Shown piece by piece: positions 25,630 to 34,301 of a DNA stretch of 64,000 nucleotides (the first letter of the stretch is position 1; every line of letters starts with the position of its first letter). This stretch comes from an uncultured bacterium. Its GTDB lineage: Bacteria; Bacillota; Clostridia; Lachnospirales; Lachnospiraceae. The stretch covers positions 1 through 64,000 of the forward strand of contig CANSLJ010000005.1 in the NCBI GenBank assembly GCA_947647735.1, written 5' to 3'. The translations under genes were made by a program, and so were the position numbers. Under the pieces are notes generated by a model, which saw only the letters and a list, made by a program, of their open reading frames with translations, was not told where the DNA came from and ran no database searches.

Positions 25630-26454
25630 CTGAGCGGCAGAAAACTGGTATTTCTGGATATTGATGGGACTCTTTTACAAAACGGCGGCCCTGTTTCCGA
25701 AAAGGTTGAACAGGCACTGAAGCAGGCTTATGACAACGGACATCTTCTTTGTATCTGTACCGGGAGAGCGTATTCCGAAGTACCGGAAGAGATGAAGAGA
25801 TTTGATGGCATGATCAGCGCCGCCGGTGCCTGTGTCATGTGGAAAAACGAGATCCTGCAGGCAGAGTATTTTTCCGCAGAGGAAAAAGAGCAGGTTGCGG
25901 GACTGCTTTCGGAAGCCGGAGCGGTTTATATTATGGAAGGCTTTGAGCATCTCTATATGAAAAAGGAGATTCGTGAGCGCATTCTGGAGGAATCGGATGA
26001 TATGGACCGGGAAGAGCAGATGATGCTCGGATTTTTCAGAAGGGCGATTCCCTGTGAGATAATAGAGCATGCAGACAAGGTTCATAAGTGTTCGTATTTC
26101 TATGCGGAGAAAGACGGCGACTGGTTCAGGGAGAGGCTGAAAAAATGGGATATGAGCACCACGGCGTTCAGTCAGGCTGAAACGAGAGGAAACAGCGGTG
26201 AGATCACAAAGAAAGCCTTTACCAAAGGTACGGCGGTCCGTTATCTGAGCGCTTATCTGGGTGTTCCCGTAAAGGATACCATAGCCATTGGGGACAGTGA
26301 AAACGATCTCGAAATGTTGAAGGCGGTTGGTGTCGGCATTGCGATGGGAAACGCATCGGATTATGTAAAAGAGGCGGCGGATGATGTGACAAGATCCGTG
26401 GAGGAGGAGGGCGTATATTACGCGTTCCAAAAGTATGGATTGATTTCCGGATAA
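25630..26454 (+). CDS. Cof-type HAD phosphatase with non-ATG start
   Basis: About 274 residues. The catalytic motif I, LVFLDIDGTLL, lies upstream of the first ATG (25792), and no ATG, GTG or TTG exists in frame between the stop at 25612 and 25792. AAGGAG at 25613-25618 points to ATC 25627 or CTG 25630 as the start. Later motifs are ICTGRAYSEVP (II), the KAFTKGTAVRYL Lys and AIGDSENDLEML (IV), all of the Cof/type IIB HAD family (sugar or cofactor phosphatases). The stop of ptsH overlaps the start region, so translational coupling may replace a strong start codon. A terminator follows at 26474. Confidence 0.82.
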   Translation: MSGRKLVFLDIDGTLLQNGGPVSEKVEQALKQAYDNGHLLCICTGRAYSEVPEEMKRFDGMISAAGACVMWKNEILQAEYFSAEEKEQVAGLLSEAGAVYIMEGFEHLYMKKEIRERILEESDDMDREEQMMLGFFRRAIPCEIIEHADKVHKCSYFYAEKDGDWFRERLKKWDMSTTAFSQAETRGNSGEITKKAFTKGTAVRYLSAYLGVPVKDTIAIGDSENDLEMLKAVGVGIAMGNASDYVKEAADDVTRSVEEEGVYYAFQKYGLISG

Positions 26455-26473
26455 AATGAGATAAGATTTAAGG

Positions 26474-26510
26474 CAAAGATTTTCACCCGAAAAGTGAAAA
26501 TCTTTGTTTT
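26474..26510 (+). terminator. Intrinsic terminator of pts operon
   Basis: A perfect 13-bp stem (CAAAGATTTTCAC with its complement) around a 7-nt loop, followed by TTTT. Confidence 0.85.
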
Positions 26511-26554
26511 TAAGGCGGGATTTTAACGGCAGGACTTTGGAGCAGGATGTTGGG

Positions 26555-26836
26555 ATGAGTGAAGAAATCGTAAGAAAGAAACTGATTTTTAAGGGCGAAG
26601 TGCAGTTTGTGGGTTTTCGTTTCCAGTCCAAGTATATCGCGGATACGCTGGGGCTTACCGGTTATGTGGAAAATCTGCCGGACGGGGATGTGCTGATGGA
26701 GGTACAAGGGCAGCCGGGCGTGATACAGGAGATGATCCTCCGCCTGCATCAGAAAAGGCCGATCCGGATTGACTCTATCGAGGAGGAGGATATGCCGGTT
26801 AAGAAGAGGGAAAAAGGATTTCGGTATATGTGGTGA
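26555..26836 (+). CDS. Acylphosphatase-like protein
   Basis: A 93-residue protein with the acylphosphatase signature: the phosphate-binding loop GEVQFVGFRFQ with the catalytic Arg, and the Asn in GYVENLPDGDVLMEVQG. The family hydrolyses acyl phosphates. Start at ATG 26555 (MSEEIV) is chosen because an upstream in-frame TTG at 26504 lies inside the terminator. The C-terminus is slightly longer than usual and basic. No strong ribosome site is visible (only GGAG at 26539). Convergent with potC. Confidence 0.85.
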   Translation: MSEEIVRKKLIFKGEVQFVGFRFQSKYIADTLGLTGYVENLPDGDVLMEVQGQPGVIQEMILRLHQKRPIRIDSIEEEDMPVKKREKGFRYMW

Positions 26837-26869
26837 GAAATAAGAAAGACTTTTAAGGACCTTTCCGAT

Positions 26870-27670
26870 TTACTTCTGCCTTTTTGCCGAGGCCGCCTTT
26901 ATCCCCATAAAGAGCAGGTAAAGCAGTATGGTGACAAGGATGATCAATGTAAACAGCGCATAGACCTCCGTGGAGATCTTACCTCTCGCCATGCCGTAAA
27001 CTTTGATGGGGAGCGTGGTATCACCGGCTCCGGTGACAAAATAGCTGATGATCACATCGTCCAGCGAGAGGGTGATGGATAAAAGAGCGCCGGAGATAAT
27101 GCCGGGCATCAGCATCGGGATCGTCACTCTCCGCAGGGTGCGGAACTGATTTGCGCCGAGATCCATGGCGGCTTCCTCGATGGATTTGTCGAAGCCTGCG
27201 ATCCTTGCCCGCAGGGTGATGATCACAAAGGGGACGCAGAAGGTCACATGGGCGATCACCAGCGTCCAGAAGCTGAGCGTGATGTTCAGCATGGTGAAGG
27301 TGGCGAGGGATGCGATACCGATGACAAGTTCCGGGATGACGATAGGTACATAGAGCATATTGTCCAGTGTTTTTTTCAGCTTGAAATCATACCGGTGCAT
27401 GCCGATGGCGGCGAGAGTGCCCAGTACAACGGAGATCGCAGTGCTGACCAGAGCCAGTTCCAGAGTCAGGACAAGAGAACTCATGAGCGACCGGTTGCTG
27501 AACATGGAGCTGTACCAGCGCAGAGTGAAACCTTTGAATACAAGGTTATTGTCATTTGTATTGAAGGAGTAGCCGACTACCATAAAGATCGGCAGATATA
27601 AAAACAGGTAAACCAGTCCGGCGTAAAGATAGGAGAGAGCGCCAAGCTGTTTTTTTTCTTTTCTTTTCAT
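26870..27670 (-). CDS. potC: Polyamine ABC transporter permease PotC
   Basis: A 266-residue inner permease with six membrane helices. The ABC-contact EAA loop is EEAAMDLGANQFRTLRRVTIP. N-terminal GALSYLYAGLVYLFLYLPIFM is typical of PotC. With PotB it forms the channel of a spermidine/putrescine importer. Last gene of the minus-strand cluster. The usual potD gene for the binding protein would be expected directly after it, but the next gene is on the other strand. Confidence 0.92.
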   Translation of the reverse strand: MKRKEKKQLGALSYLYAGLVYLFLYLPIFMVVGYSFNTNDNNLVFKGFTLRWYSSMFSNRSLMSSLVLTLELALVSTAISVVLGTLAAIGMHRYDFKLKKTLDNMLYVPIVIPELVIGIASLATFTMLNITLSFWTLVIAHVTFCVPFVIITLRARIAGFDKSIEEAAMDLGANQFRTLRRVTIPMLMPGIISGALLSITLSLDDVIISYFVTGAGDTTLPIKVYGMARGKISTEVYALFTLIILVTILLYLLFMGIKAASAKRQK

Positions 27671-27735
27671 CAGGAGTCCTCGTTTGTTATCATAATAAAA
27701 GTTTTATTGCCACAGAGAGCACTGTGACATGTTTT

Positions 27736-28617
27736 CTAAGCCAGATCTTCCAGATTTCCAACCTTTGTATATAATTTCAGTACGATCAGCGTAAAGAGTA
27801 TCAAAATCACCGAGAAAGCCGCGCCGGAGGGCCAGTTTCTGGCTGCCATAAACTGATCTTTGATCAGGTTGCCGAGCAGGGTGGAGTTGCCGCCGCCCAT
27901 CACGTCCGCGATATAGAAGGCGTCAAGGCTGGGGATGAATACCTGGATCGTGCCGGCAAAGATGCCGGGCAGCGTCAGCGGCAGGATCACCCGGAAAAAG
28001 GTGCTGAGCCGGGAGGCCCCCAGATCGTGGGCAGCCTCGATCAGGGAATAGTCCAGTTTGGAGATGGAATTATTCAGGGGGAGCACCATAAACGGAAGGA
28101 GCGCATACACCATACCGAATAATGTGGCGCCGTCCGTATACATCATCGTGATCGGCTCGGAGATAATGCCGAGTTTTAACAGGATCGTATTGATCGTGCC
28201 GGAATCCCGCAGGATATTGCTCCAGCCGTTTAAACGGATGAGCTGGTTGATCCAGAAGGGAAGCATGATGAGCAGGACGCAGAAGCCCTGATATTTTTTG
28301 CTGAACCTGGATAAGATAAAAGCGAACGGATAGGAGACAAAAAGGCAGATCAGGCTGGTCCAGAACGCCAGCACAATAGAGCGCCAGATCACCTTTCCAT
28401 AGGTCGGATTCCACAGGGCGGTATAATTTTCCAGCGTGAATATCATCTGTACGCCGCCGTATACACCCTTCTCCAGAAAGCTGATGATGATCACATAGAC
28501 GAGGGGCAGCGCCAGAAAAAGCAGCATCCACAAAAAGAGCGGTCCTACAAGGGAGAAGATCTCGCCTCTGTGTCCGCTGTTTTCTGATGTTTTTTTCTCG
28601 TGTTTCCAAAGGGCCAT
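27736..28617 (-). CDS. potB: Polyamine ABC transporter permease PotB
   Basis: A 293-residue permease with six membrane helices; EAA loop EAAHDLGASRLSTFFRVILP. Segments such as WINQLIRLNGWSNILRDSG and FIPSLDAFYIADVMGG match PotB. It follows potA by 89 nt and precedes potC by 65 nt, both on the minus strand. Confidence 0.92.
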   Translation of the reverse strand: MALWKHEKKTSENSGHRGEIFSLVGPLFLWMLLFLALPLVYVIIISFLEKGVYGGVQMIFTLENYTALWNPTYGKVIWRSIVLAFWTSLICLFVSYPFAFILSRFSKKYQGFCVLLIMLPFWINQLIRLNGWSNILRDSGTINTILLKLGIISEPITMMYTDGATLFGMVYALLPFMVLPLNNSISKLDYSLIEAAHDLGASRLSTFFRVILPLTLPGIFAGTIQVFIPSLDAFYIADVMGGGNSTLLGNLIKDQFMAARNWPSGAAFSVILILFTLIVLKLYTKVGNLEDLA

Positions 28618-28706
28618 TTCAAATTCCTTTTTCGTGTAGTGTGGCCTCCGGCATGCAGTGAAGCCGGAGAGGATTAAGATAACTATACTTTTTATACTAT
28701 ATAAAG

Positions 28707-29870
28707 CTATGCTTTACCTTGTTGTCCCTGCTTCACTGCGAGATCAGGGCGGTTTAACAGAGCGTCTTCGATCAGATCGTACAGGGTATCCTCCGCTGTG
28801 TGCATGATCACCGCTTTGTCCATATCCCAGTATACCGTCACGGCAGAGCCGATGGCGGGCAGTTCGCTGTGGGGATGCTGGTTTAAACGGAGCCTTTGTC
28901 CGTTGGGCAGGGCCACCACGGTCTTGATGATGGAACCTACATAAATATGTTCTTTCACGATACCCCGAAGCCGGAAGTTTTCCACAGGTTCCGCGGAATA
29001 TCTGGTATTTTCGGGACGGACGGAAATATAGACCATTTCATCCTGTACAAAGCCCTTGCCTTTTCCGTGAAAAACACCGTTTTCGGCGGTGAGCTCGATC
29101 AGGCCGTCCCCAAAGCCGGTGACGGAAGCTTCTATGATATTGGATTCTCCGATAAAGCTGGCGACGAATTTCGTCTTCGGATGCTCATAAATCTCCTGCG
29201 CGGTGCCGATCTGTTCGATGGAACCGTTATTCATCACAGCGATACGGTCGCTCATGGTCAGCGCTTCCTCCTGATCATGGGTGACATAGACAAAGGTGAT
29301 GCCGAGCTGTTTTTGCAGGTGTTTCAATTCCATCTGCATCTGCTTGCGGAGCTTTAGGTCCAGAGCACCCAGCGGTTCATCCAAAAGCAATACTTTCGGA
29401 TTATTGACAAGAGCCCTCGCGATGGCTACTCTCTGGCGCTGGCCGCCGGACATCTGATGAGGTTTTCTCCTGCCAAAGTTTTTGAGCTGCACCAGATCCA
29501 GCATCTTTTCGACCCGCTCCTTGATCTCAGGTTTCGGCACTTTCTTTTCCACAAGGCCGAAAGCCACATTGTCAAAGACATTCATATGAGGAAAGAGCGC
29601 ATAGCTCTGAAAAACCGTATTGACATTGCGTTTATAGGGAGCAAGAGCGGTCACATCAGCCTGCTCTAAATAAACACATCCCTGAGACGGCGTTTCAAAA
29701 CCGGCGATGATGCGGAGCGTAGTAGTCTTTCCGCAGCCGGAGGGACCCAGCAGGGTCAGAAATTCGCCTTCGTACACGTCCAGATCAATATTTTTCAAGA
29801 CTTCACTTTTCCCAAAGTCCTTTGTCACACCGGACAGCCTTACGATGGGTTCTCTGTCAGTTTTTATCAT
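28707..29870 (-). CDS. potA: Polyamine ABC transporter ATPase PotA
   Basis: A 387-residue ATPase. Walker A GPSGCGKTTTLR at about residue 42, Q-loop, signature MSGGQRQRVAIARAL, Walker B KVLLLDEPLGALD and switch THDQEEALTM. The C-terminal 130 residues form the TOBE regulatory domain. It powers import through PotB/PotC. GGAGG precedes ATG 29870, only 31 nt after the P-II gene, so both are likely on one transcript. Confidence 0.94.
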   Translation of the reverse strand: MIKTDREPIVRLSGVTKDFGKSEVLKNIDLDVYEGEFLTLLGPSGCGKTTTLRIIAGFETPSQGCVYLEQADVTALAPYKRNVNTVFQSYALFPHMNVFDNVAFGLVEKKVPKPEIKERVEKMLDLVQLKNFGRRKPHQMSGGQRQRVAIARALVNNPKVLLLDEPLGALDLKLRKQMQMELKHLQKQLGITFVYVTHDQEEALTMSDRIAVMNNGSIEQIGTAQEIYEHPKTKFVASFIGESNIIEASVTGFGDGLIELTAENGVFHGKGKGFVQDEMVYISVRPENTRYSAEPVENFRLRGIVKEHIYVGSIIKTVVALPNGQRLRLNQHPHSELPAIGSAVTVYWDMDKAVIMHTAEDTLYDLIEDALLNRPDLAVKQGQQGKA

Positions 29871-29901
29871 TCTCTTTACAAATCCTCCAAAAAAACCAGA
29901 A

Positions 29902-30243
29902 TTACAGTACCTGTTTGCCTCTCTCCCCGGTACGGATGCGCATCACATCATCGATATCGGAGATGAATACCTTACCGTCGCCGACATTGCCGGTGGACAG
30001 TGTATCTACGATCTCGGAGAGGATATCCTCCAGATCCTCGTCCCAGACTACGGTCATCACGTAAAGCTTGGGGAGAAGATTTACTTCCAGTCCGAGCTTT
30101 TCGAATTCCGGATTGTCAAAGCCTTCCTGATGGCCGCATCCCATAGCGGAGAGAACGGTCATGCCGCTGTATTCGTTTTTCGTCAGTATCTTTTTTAAAG
30201 CTTCCAGTTTTTCGGGACGGATGATCACTTCTATTTTCTTCAT
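29902..30243 (-). CDS. P-II family regulator upstream of potABC
   Basis: A 113-residue P-II protein. It opens MKKIEVIIRPEKLEALKKIL like GlnB/GlnK, and ends GDGKVFISDIDDVMRIRTGE, the nucleotide-binding C-loop. The T-loop (GHQEGFDNPEFEKLGLEV) lacks the Tyr that is uridylylated in enteric P-II proteins. P-II proteins sense ATP/ADP and often 2-oxoglutarate and bind partner proteins through the T-loop. The start at 30243 is fixed by GGAGGA (minus strand); the longer frame upstream is not coding-like. The 31-nt gap to potA suggests that it regulates polyamine uptake rather than ammonium uptake; inferred. Confidence 0.88.
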   Translation of the reverse strand: MKKIEVIIRPEKLEALKKILTKNEYSGMTVLSAMGCGHQEGFDNPEFEKLGLEVNLLPKLYVMTVVWDEDLEDILSEIVDTLSTGNVGDGKVFISDIDDVMRIRTGERGKQVL

Positions 30244-30382
30244 ATATTCCTCCAAAAATAATCTGTGCCGGATGAATTCCGACAGTTGCCACAGTATCTT
30301 CCATAGTAATAGAAAATAGCGGAAAATGCAATAGATTGTCGCAAGGATTTGCAACAAAATAGCGAGCACTTTCCTACAGAAT

Positions 30383-30407
30383 AAAAAAGCAGCGGGGTCG
30401 CCGCTGC
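30383..30407 (-). terminator. Intrinsic terminator after hypothetical gene
   Basis: On the minus strand GCAGCGG / CCGCTGC forms a stem with a 5-nt loop and is followed by TTTTTT. Confidence 0.8.
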
Positions 30408-30423
30408 CTGTAATACATATTTT

Positions 30424-30825
30424 TCAGATGCTCTCGTTAAACAGAGTGGATACGGATTCCGACAGATTTTTTACTTTATCTGCCATCGCGTTGTAGGTGG
30501 TATCCGTGGAAGTCTTTTCAGACTTTTTAGAGGATTTGCCCTCGAGAGCTTCCTGTACCAGTTCCGCCTTTTTATTTTTGGCTTCTTCCTTTATGGCTTT
30601 TTTGGGATTGGCATCGTCCACTTCACTGTAATAAGCTTTCAACAGTTTTCCGTAGCTGCCGTTTTTGATAGCGGTATAATCGATCAGCGTATTATCGCCG
30701 CCTCCGCCCAGCATGGTCTTTGTCAGGTTAGTCATATCGGTACCGCCGTTAGAACCCAGTTTCTGCATACTCCTTGTTATGACATCCGTGGTATAATCCG
30801 GGGTCATCTGAACTGTTAATGACAT
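30424..30825 (-). CDS. Hypothetical protein with SYGKLLKAYY motif
   Basis: A 133-residue polar, probably helical protein without signal peptide. The segment DYTAIKNGSYGKLLKAYYSE at about 49-68 recurs in my memory in short uncharacterised Lachnospiraceae proteins. The rest is Lys/Ser/Thr-rich, with a heptad-like end (MADKVKNLSESVSTLFN). A terminator follows and 270 nt of A/T-rich DNA lies upstream, so it is a stand-alone gene. Function unknown. Confidence 0.65.
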   Translation of the reverse strand: MSLTVQMTPDYTTDVITRSMQKLGSNGGTDMTNLTKTMLGGGGDNTLIDYTAIKNGSYGKLLKAYYSEVDDANPKKAIKEEAKNKKAELVQEALEGKSSKKSEKTSTDTTYNAMADKVKNLSESVSTLFNESI

Positions 30826-31095
30826 AATTTAGCTCCTTCTATCTGTGTGAAAATAATGAACACGATAAATACAACATCCTTGTAATATATTTCTCGGCTG
30901 AATAAATAAAAAAATGAAGGGGAAAATGTGATAATTTTGTGAAAAATCAAAAAAGGAGAAAAAACAAAAATTTAGGGAATTTATAAAAAAGGAAATGGAG
31001 AGATTCCGCAGAATATATATTGTGTAGGTACTTGAATGCAGTATGCGAAAGTGTGCATATCTGCGGGTTCCAGCGGAATATCCGGGAGAAAAACC

Positions 31096-32100
31096 ATGCA
31101 GATAAGGGAAAATCTGGAAAAAAGAGAAGCGGAATATTTAAGCCCTTATGCCTGCCATAGCGTAGATTCCAGAGGCAGGGACAGGGCGGAGGTGGAATGT
31201 GATATCCGTCCGGTCTTTCAGCGTGACAGGGACCGGATCTTACATAGCAAATCATTCCGCAGGCTAAAAGACAAGACGCAGGTGTTTTTGACGCCGGAAG
31301 GGGACCATTACAGGACAAGGCTGACCCATACACTGGAGGTTTCCCAGAATGCGAGGACCATTGCCAAGGCGCTGCGGCTCAACGAGGAACTGGTGGAAGC
31401 CATCGCGCTGGGGCACGATCTTGGGCATACGCCCTTCGGGCATGCAGGGGAGAGGGCGTTAAACAATGTCTGTCCGCTGGGGTTTGCACACAATGAACAG
31501 AGCGTGCGGACCGTGGAACTGCTGGAAAAGGACGGACAGGGGCTGAACCTGACAGTGGAGGTGCGGGACGGCATCTTAAACCATCAGACCAGAGGAAACC
31601 CTTCCACGCTGGAAGGACGGGTTGTGCGGTTTTCCGACAAGATCGCCTATATCCATCACGATATGGACGATGCCATCCGGGGCGGCATCCTCAAAGAGAC
31701 GGATGTGCCGGGGGAGATCGGCGACGTGATCGGCTATAACAGCACGGAGTGGATCGATCACTTTATCCACGACATCGTCTCAAACAGTTACGATAAAAAC
31801 TGTATCGTCATGTCGGAACCTGTGGCGGGCGCGATGGCAAAGCTCAGACAGTTCATGTTTGAGCGCGTATACACAAACCCGAAGGCAAAGAGCGAGGAGG
31901 GAAAGGCGATCATGCTGGTGGAAACCCTGTACGGCTATTTCTGTAAACACACGGAGAAACTGCCGGATGAAATGCAGATGCTCCTGAGCAGAGGCGAACC
32001 CCTGGAGCGCGTAGTCTGCGACCACATCAGCGCCATGACGGACCGCTACGCTATCGCTAAATTTGAAGAAATCTACGTGCCTGCCTCATGGCACGGATAG
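31096..32100 (+). CDS. dgt: dGTPase-like HD phosphohydrolase
   Basis: A 334-residue deoxynucleotide triphosphohydrolase-like protein of the HD superfamily. RRLKDKTQVFLTPEGDHYRT and RLTHTLEVSQ carry the first metal His; ALGHDLGHTPFGHAGE is the HD motif; HDMDDAIRGG gives the last Asp. These remove triphosphate from dNTPs and tune nucleotide pools. Start is ATG 31096 with GGGAG upstream; an open frame begins earlier at 31036 without a ribosome site. In Clostridia this gene is often next to dnaG, as here. Confidence 0.9.
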   Translation: MQIRENLEKREAEYLSPYACHSVDSRGRDRAEVECDIRPVFQRDRDRILHSKSFRRLKDKTQVFLTPEGDHYRTRLTHTLEVSQNARTIAKALRLNEELVEAIALGHDLGHTPFGHAGERALNNVCPLGFAHNEQSVRTVELLEKDGQGLNLTVEVRDGILNHQTRGNPSTLEGRVVRFSDKIAYIHHDMDDAIRGGILKETDVPGEIGDVIGYNSTEWIDHFIHDIVSNSYDKNCIVMSEPVAGAMAKLRQFMFERVYTNPKAKSEEGKAIMLVETLYGYFCKHTEKLPDEMQMLLSRGEPLERVVCDHISAMTDRYAIAKFEEIYVPASWHG

Positions 32101-32481
32101 ATATAACAGTAGATGCCTGTACAATGCCTCATAAAATTTACAGATACAAAGCGATCGGGCATTTCCCAGCCGGTATCTGATACTGGAAAAGCATTTACAG
32201 AACAAGATATAGAAACAAAAATATTTATTTTATATATAGAACCGAGGATTTGCAGCGTTAAGATATATAATATGTCGTAATATTAAGTACGAACGGTCGA
32301 TAACGCAGCTCAGAGAGCAAATAATATCTTAAGGAGCCTCTTGAAAAGCGTCGGTACTTAGTGAGGTTTCTCACGAACTTAGTACCGCTACGCTTTTCAC
32401 GAAGCGAGAGCGTGGCGACGAAGATATTATTTGCTCTCTGAGCGGACTCACCACCACTACATAAAGGAGGCAAACGCGGAC
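32101..32481. repeat. dgt-dnaG spacer with long nested inverted repeat
   Basis: A 381-nt gap. At about 32308-32444 is a large nested hairpin: outer arms GCTCAGAGAGCAAATAATAT (about 32309) and its complement (about 32422-32441), and an inner stem built from GAAAAGCG / CGCTTTTC and CGGTACTTAGT / ACTTAGTACCG. The arms end in TGAGCGGACT and the dnaG ribosome site AAAGGAGG follows 22 nt later. The first 200 nt is A/T-rich and featureless. Confidence 0.8.
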
Positions 32482-34254
32482 ATGCTTTATCCGCAGGAAG
32501 TAATAGAAGAAGTCAGAGCAAGAAACGATATCGTGGACGTGATCTCCGGCTACGTGCGCCTGCAGAAAAAAGGCGCCAATCATTTCGGACTCTGTCCGTT
32601 TCACAATGAAAAATCGCCGTCGTTTTCGGTGTCTCAGGGAAAGCAGATGTATTACTGCTTTGGCTGCGGCGCAGGCGGGAATGTGATCACGTTTCTGCAG
32701 CAGTATGAAAACGCGAGTTTCCAGGAAGCGGTAAAGATGCTGGCGGACAGGGCGGGCATCAAATTGCCGGAAGCGGAGTATTCGGAGGCGGCGAGACAGA
32801 AAGAAAACCATCGGGCAAGGCTGCTTGCGGCGAACAAGGAGGCGGCGAAGTATTTCTATTATCAGCTTCGCGCTCCGCAGGGAAAGCTGGGACTTACCTA
32901 TTTAAAGGGCAGGCGGCTCAGCGATGAGACATTACATAAATTCGGGCTCGGTTTTGCAAACAAGACCAGCGATGATCTGACACGCTACTTAAAAGAAAAG
33001 GGATTTACGGATGAGGTGATCCAGGAGGCGGGGCTTGCGTCCTTTGATGAGCGCTTCGGCCTTCATGATAAATTCTGGAACCGGGTGATCTTTCCGATTC
33101 AGGATATCAATCACCGGGTGATCGGCTTCGGCGGCCGTGTGATGGGCGACGGGACGCCGAAATACCTGAATTCACAGGAAACGCCGGTGTTTGACAAGAG
33201 CAGGAATCTTTACGGCCTCAACTTTGCCAGAAGTTCCCGGAAGAACCAGTTTATCTTGTGTGAAGGCTATATGGATGTGATCACCATGCATCAGGCAGGT
33301 TTTACACAGGCGGTGGCTTCTCTGGGAACAGCGTTCACGGCGGGACAGGCTTCCTTATTAAAGCGGTATGCGGAGGAAGTGCTGCTTGCCTATGATTCGG
33401 ACGGAGCGGGCGTGAAGGCTGCGCTGCGCGCCATAGGCATCCTGCGGGAGGCAGGGCTTACCGGTAAGGTGATCAGTTTTGCCCCTCATAAGGACCCGGA
33501 TGAATTTATCAAGGCGGAGGGAGCGGAGGCCTTTGAAAAACGGCTCGCGGAGGCGGAAAACAGCTTTTTCTTTGAGATCCGCATTCTGTCCCGGGAGTTT
33601 GACCTAAATGATCCGGCGGGCAAGACAAAATTCCACAGGGAGATAGCCAGAAAGCTCTGCGGCTTTTCGGAGGAAGCAGAGCGGGCGAACTATATGGAAG
33701 CCATCGCGGATAAGTACCATATAGGCCATGAAAATCTCCGGAAACTGGTGGGCAGTGTGGCTGCGCAGACGGGTCTTGTCAGGCCGGTGGAGAGGCCGAA
33801 GTCGGGGATTCAGTCTAAAAAAGCACCGGAGGATAATGCGAAAAAGGCACAGCGGCTTCTGATCACCTGGATGACAGACAGGCCGGAGATCTATCCGAAG
33901 GTCAAAAAGTATGTGACGACAGATGATTTCACGGACGAGCTCTATCAAAAGGTTGCAGTGCGGCTTTTTGCGGAACTGGAGGAAGGAAAGGCGGATCCGG
34001 CGGGAATCGTTGATCTTTTCGAGGAGGAAGAGCAGAAAAGAGAGGTGGCGCGGCTTTTCCATACCGGCATCGGAAAGCTGGAGAGCAAGAGTGATGCGGA
34101 GCGCGCTCTGCACGATATCGTCTGCAATGTAAAGCGGTATAGTTATGAATATTATTCCCAGAGGCTGGGAACGGATATTTCAGCGCTAAATCAGGTGATA
34201 GCCGGGAAAAAAGCGCTGGAAGAACTTAACAAAATGCATATTTCTCTTGATTAG
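32482..34254 (+). CDS. dnaG: DNA primase DnaG
   Basis: A 590-residue primase that makes RNA primers at the replication fork. N-terminal CHC2 zinc finger (CPFHNEKSPSFSV and MYYCFGCGAGGNV, about 40-65), RNA polymerase core, TOPRIM centre (LCEGYMDVITMHQ and AYDSDGAGVKA, about 260-320) and a C-terminal helicase-binding region. Start at ATG 32482 (MLYPQEVIEEVRARND) follows AAAGGAGG and matches the family; an earlier in-frame ATG at 32431 lies in the hairpin. rpoD follows in 47 nt. Confidence 0.95.
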   Translation: MLYPQEVIEEVRARNDIVDVISGYVRLQKKGANHFGLCPFHNEKSPSFSVSQGKQMYYCFGCGAGGNVITFLQQYENASFQEAVKMLADRAGIKLPEAEYSEAARQKENHRARLLAANKEAAKYFYYQLRAPQGKLGLTYLKGRRLSDETLHKFGLGFANKTSDDLTRYLKEKGFTDEVIQEAGLASFDERFGLHDKFWNRVIFPIQDINHRVIGFGGRVMGDGTPKYLNSQETPVFDKSRNLYGLNFARSSRKNQFILCEGYMDVITMHQAGFTQAVASLGTAFTAGQASLLKRYAEEVLLAYDSDGAGVKAALRAIGILREAGLTGKVISFAPHKDPDEFIKAEGAEAFEKRLAEAENSFFFEIRILSREFDLNDPAGKTKFHREIARKLCGFSEEAERANYMEAIADKYHIGHENLRKLVGSVAAQTGLVRPVERPKSGIQSKKAPEDNAKKAQRLLITWMTDRPEIYPKVKKYVTTDDFTDELYQKVAVRLFAELEEGKADPAGIVDLFEEEEQKREVARLFHTGIGKLESKSDAERALHDIVCNVKRYSYEYYSQRLGTDISALNQVIAGKKALEELNKMHISLD

Positions 34255-34301
34255 GGAGTATAATACCTGTTTAAACTATGAGTGGTGTATAGAAAGGAAG
34301 G

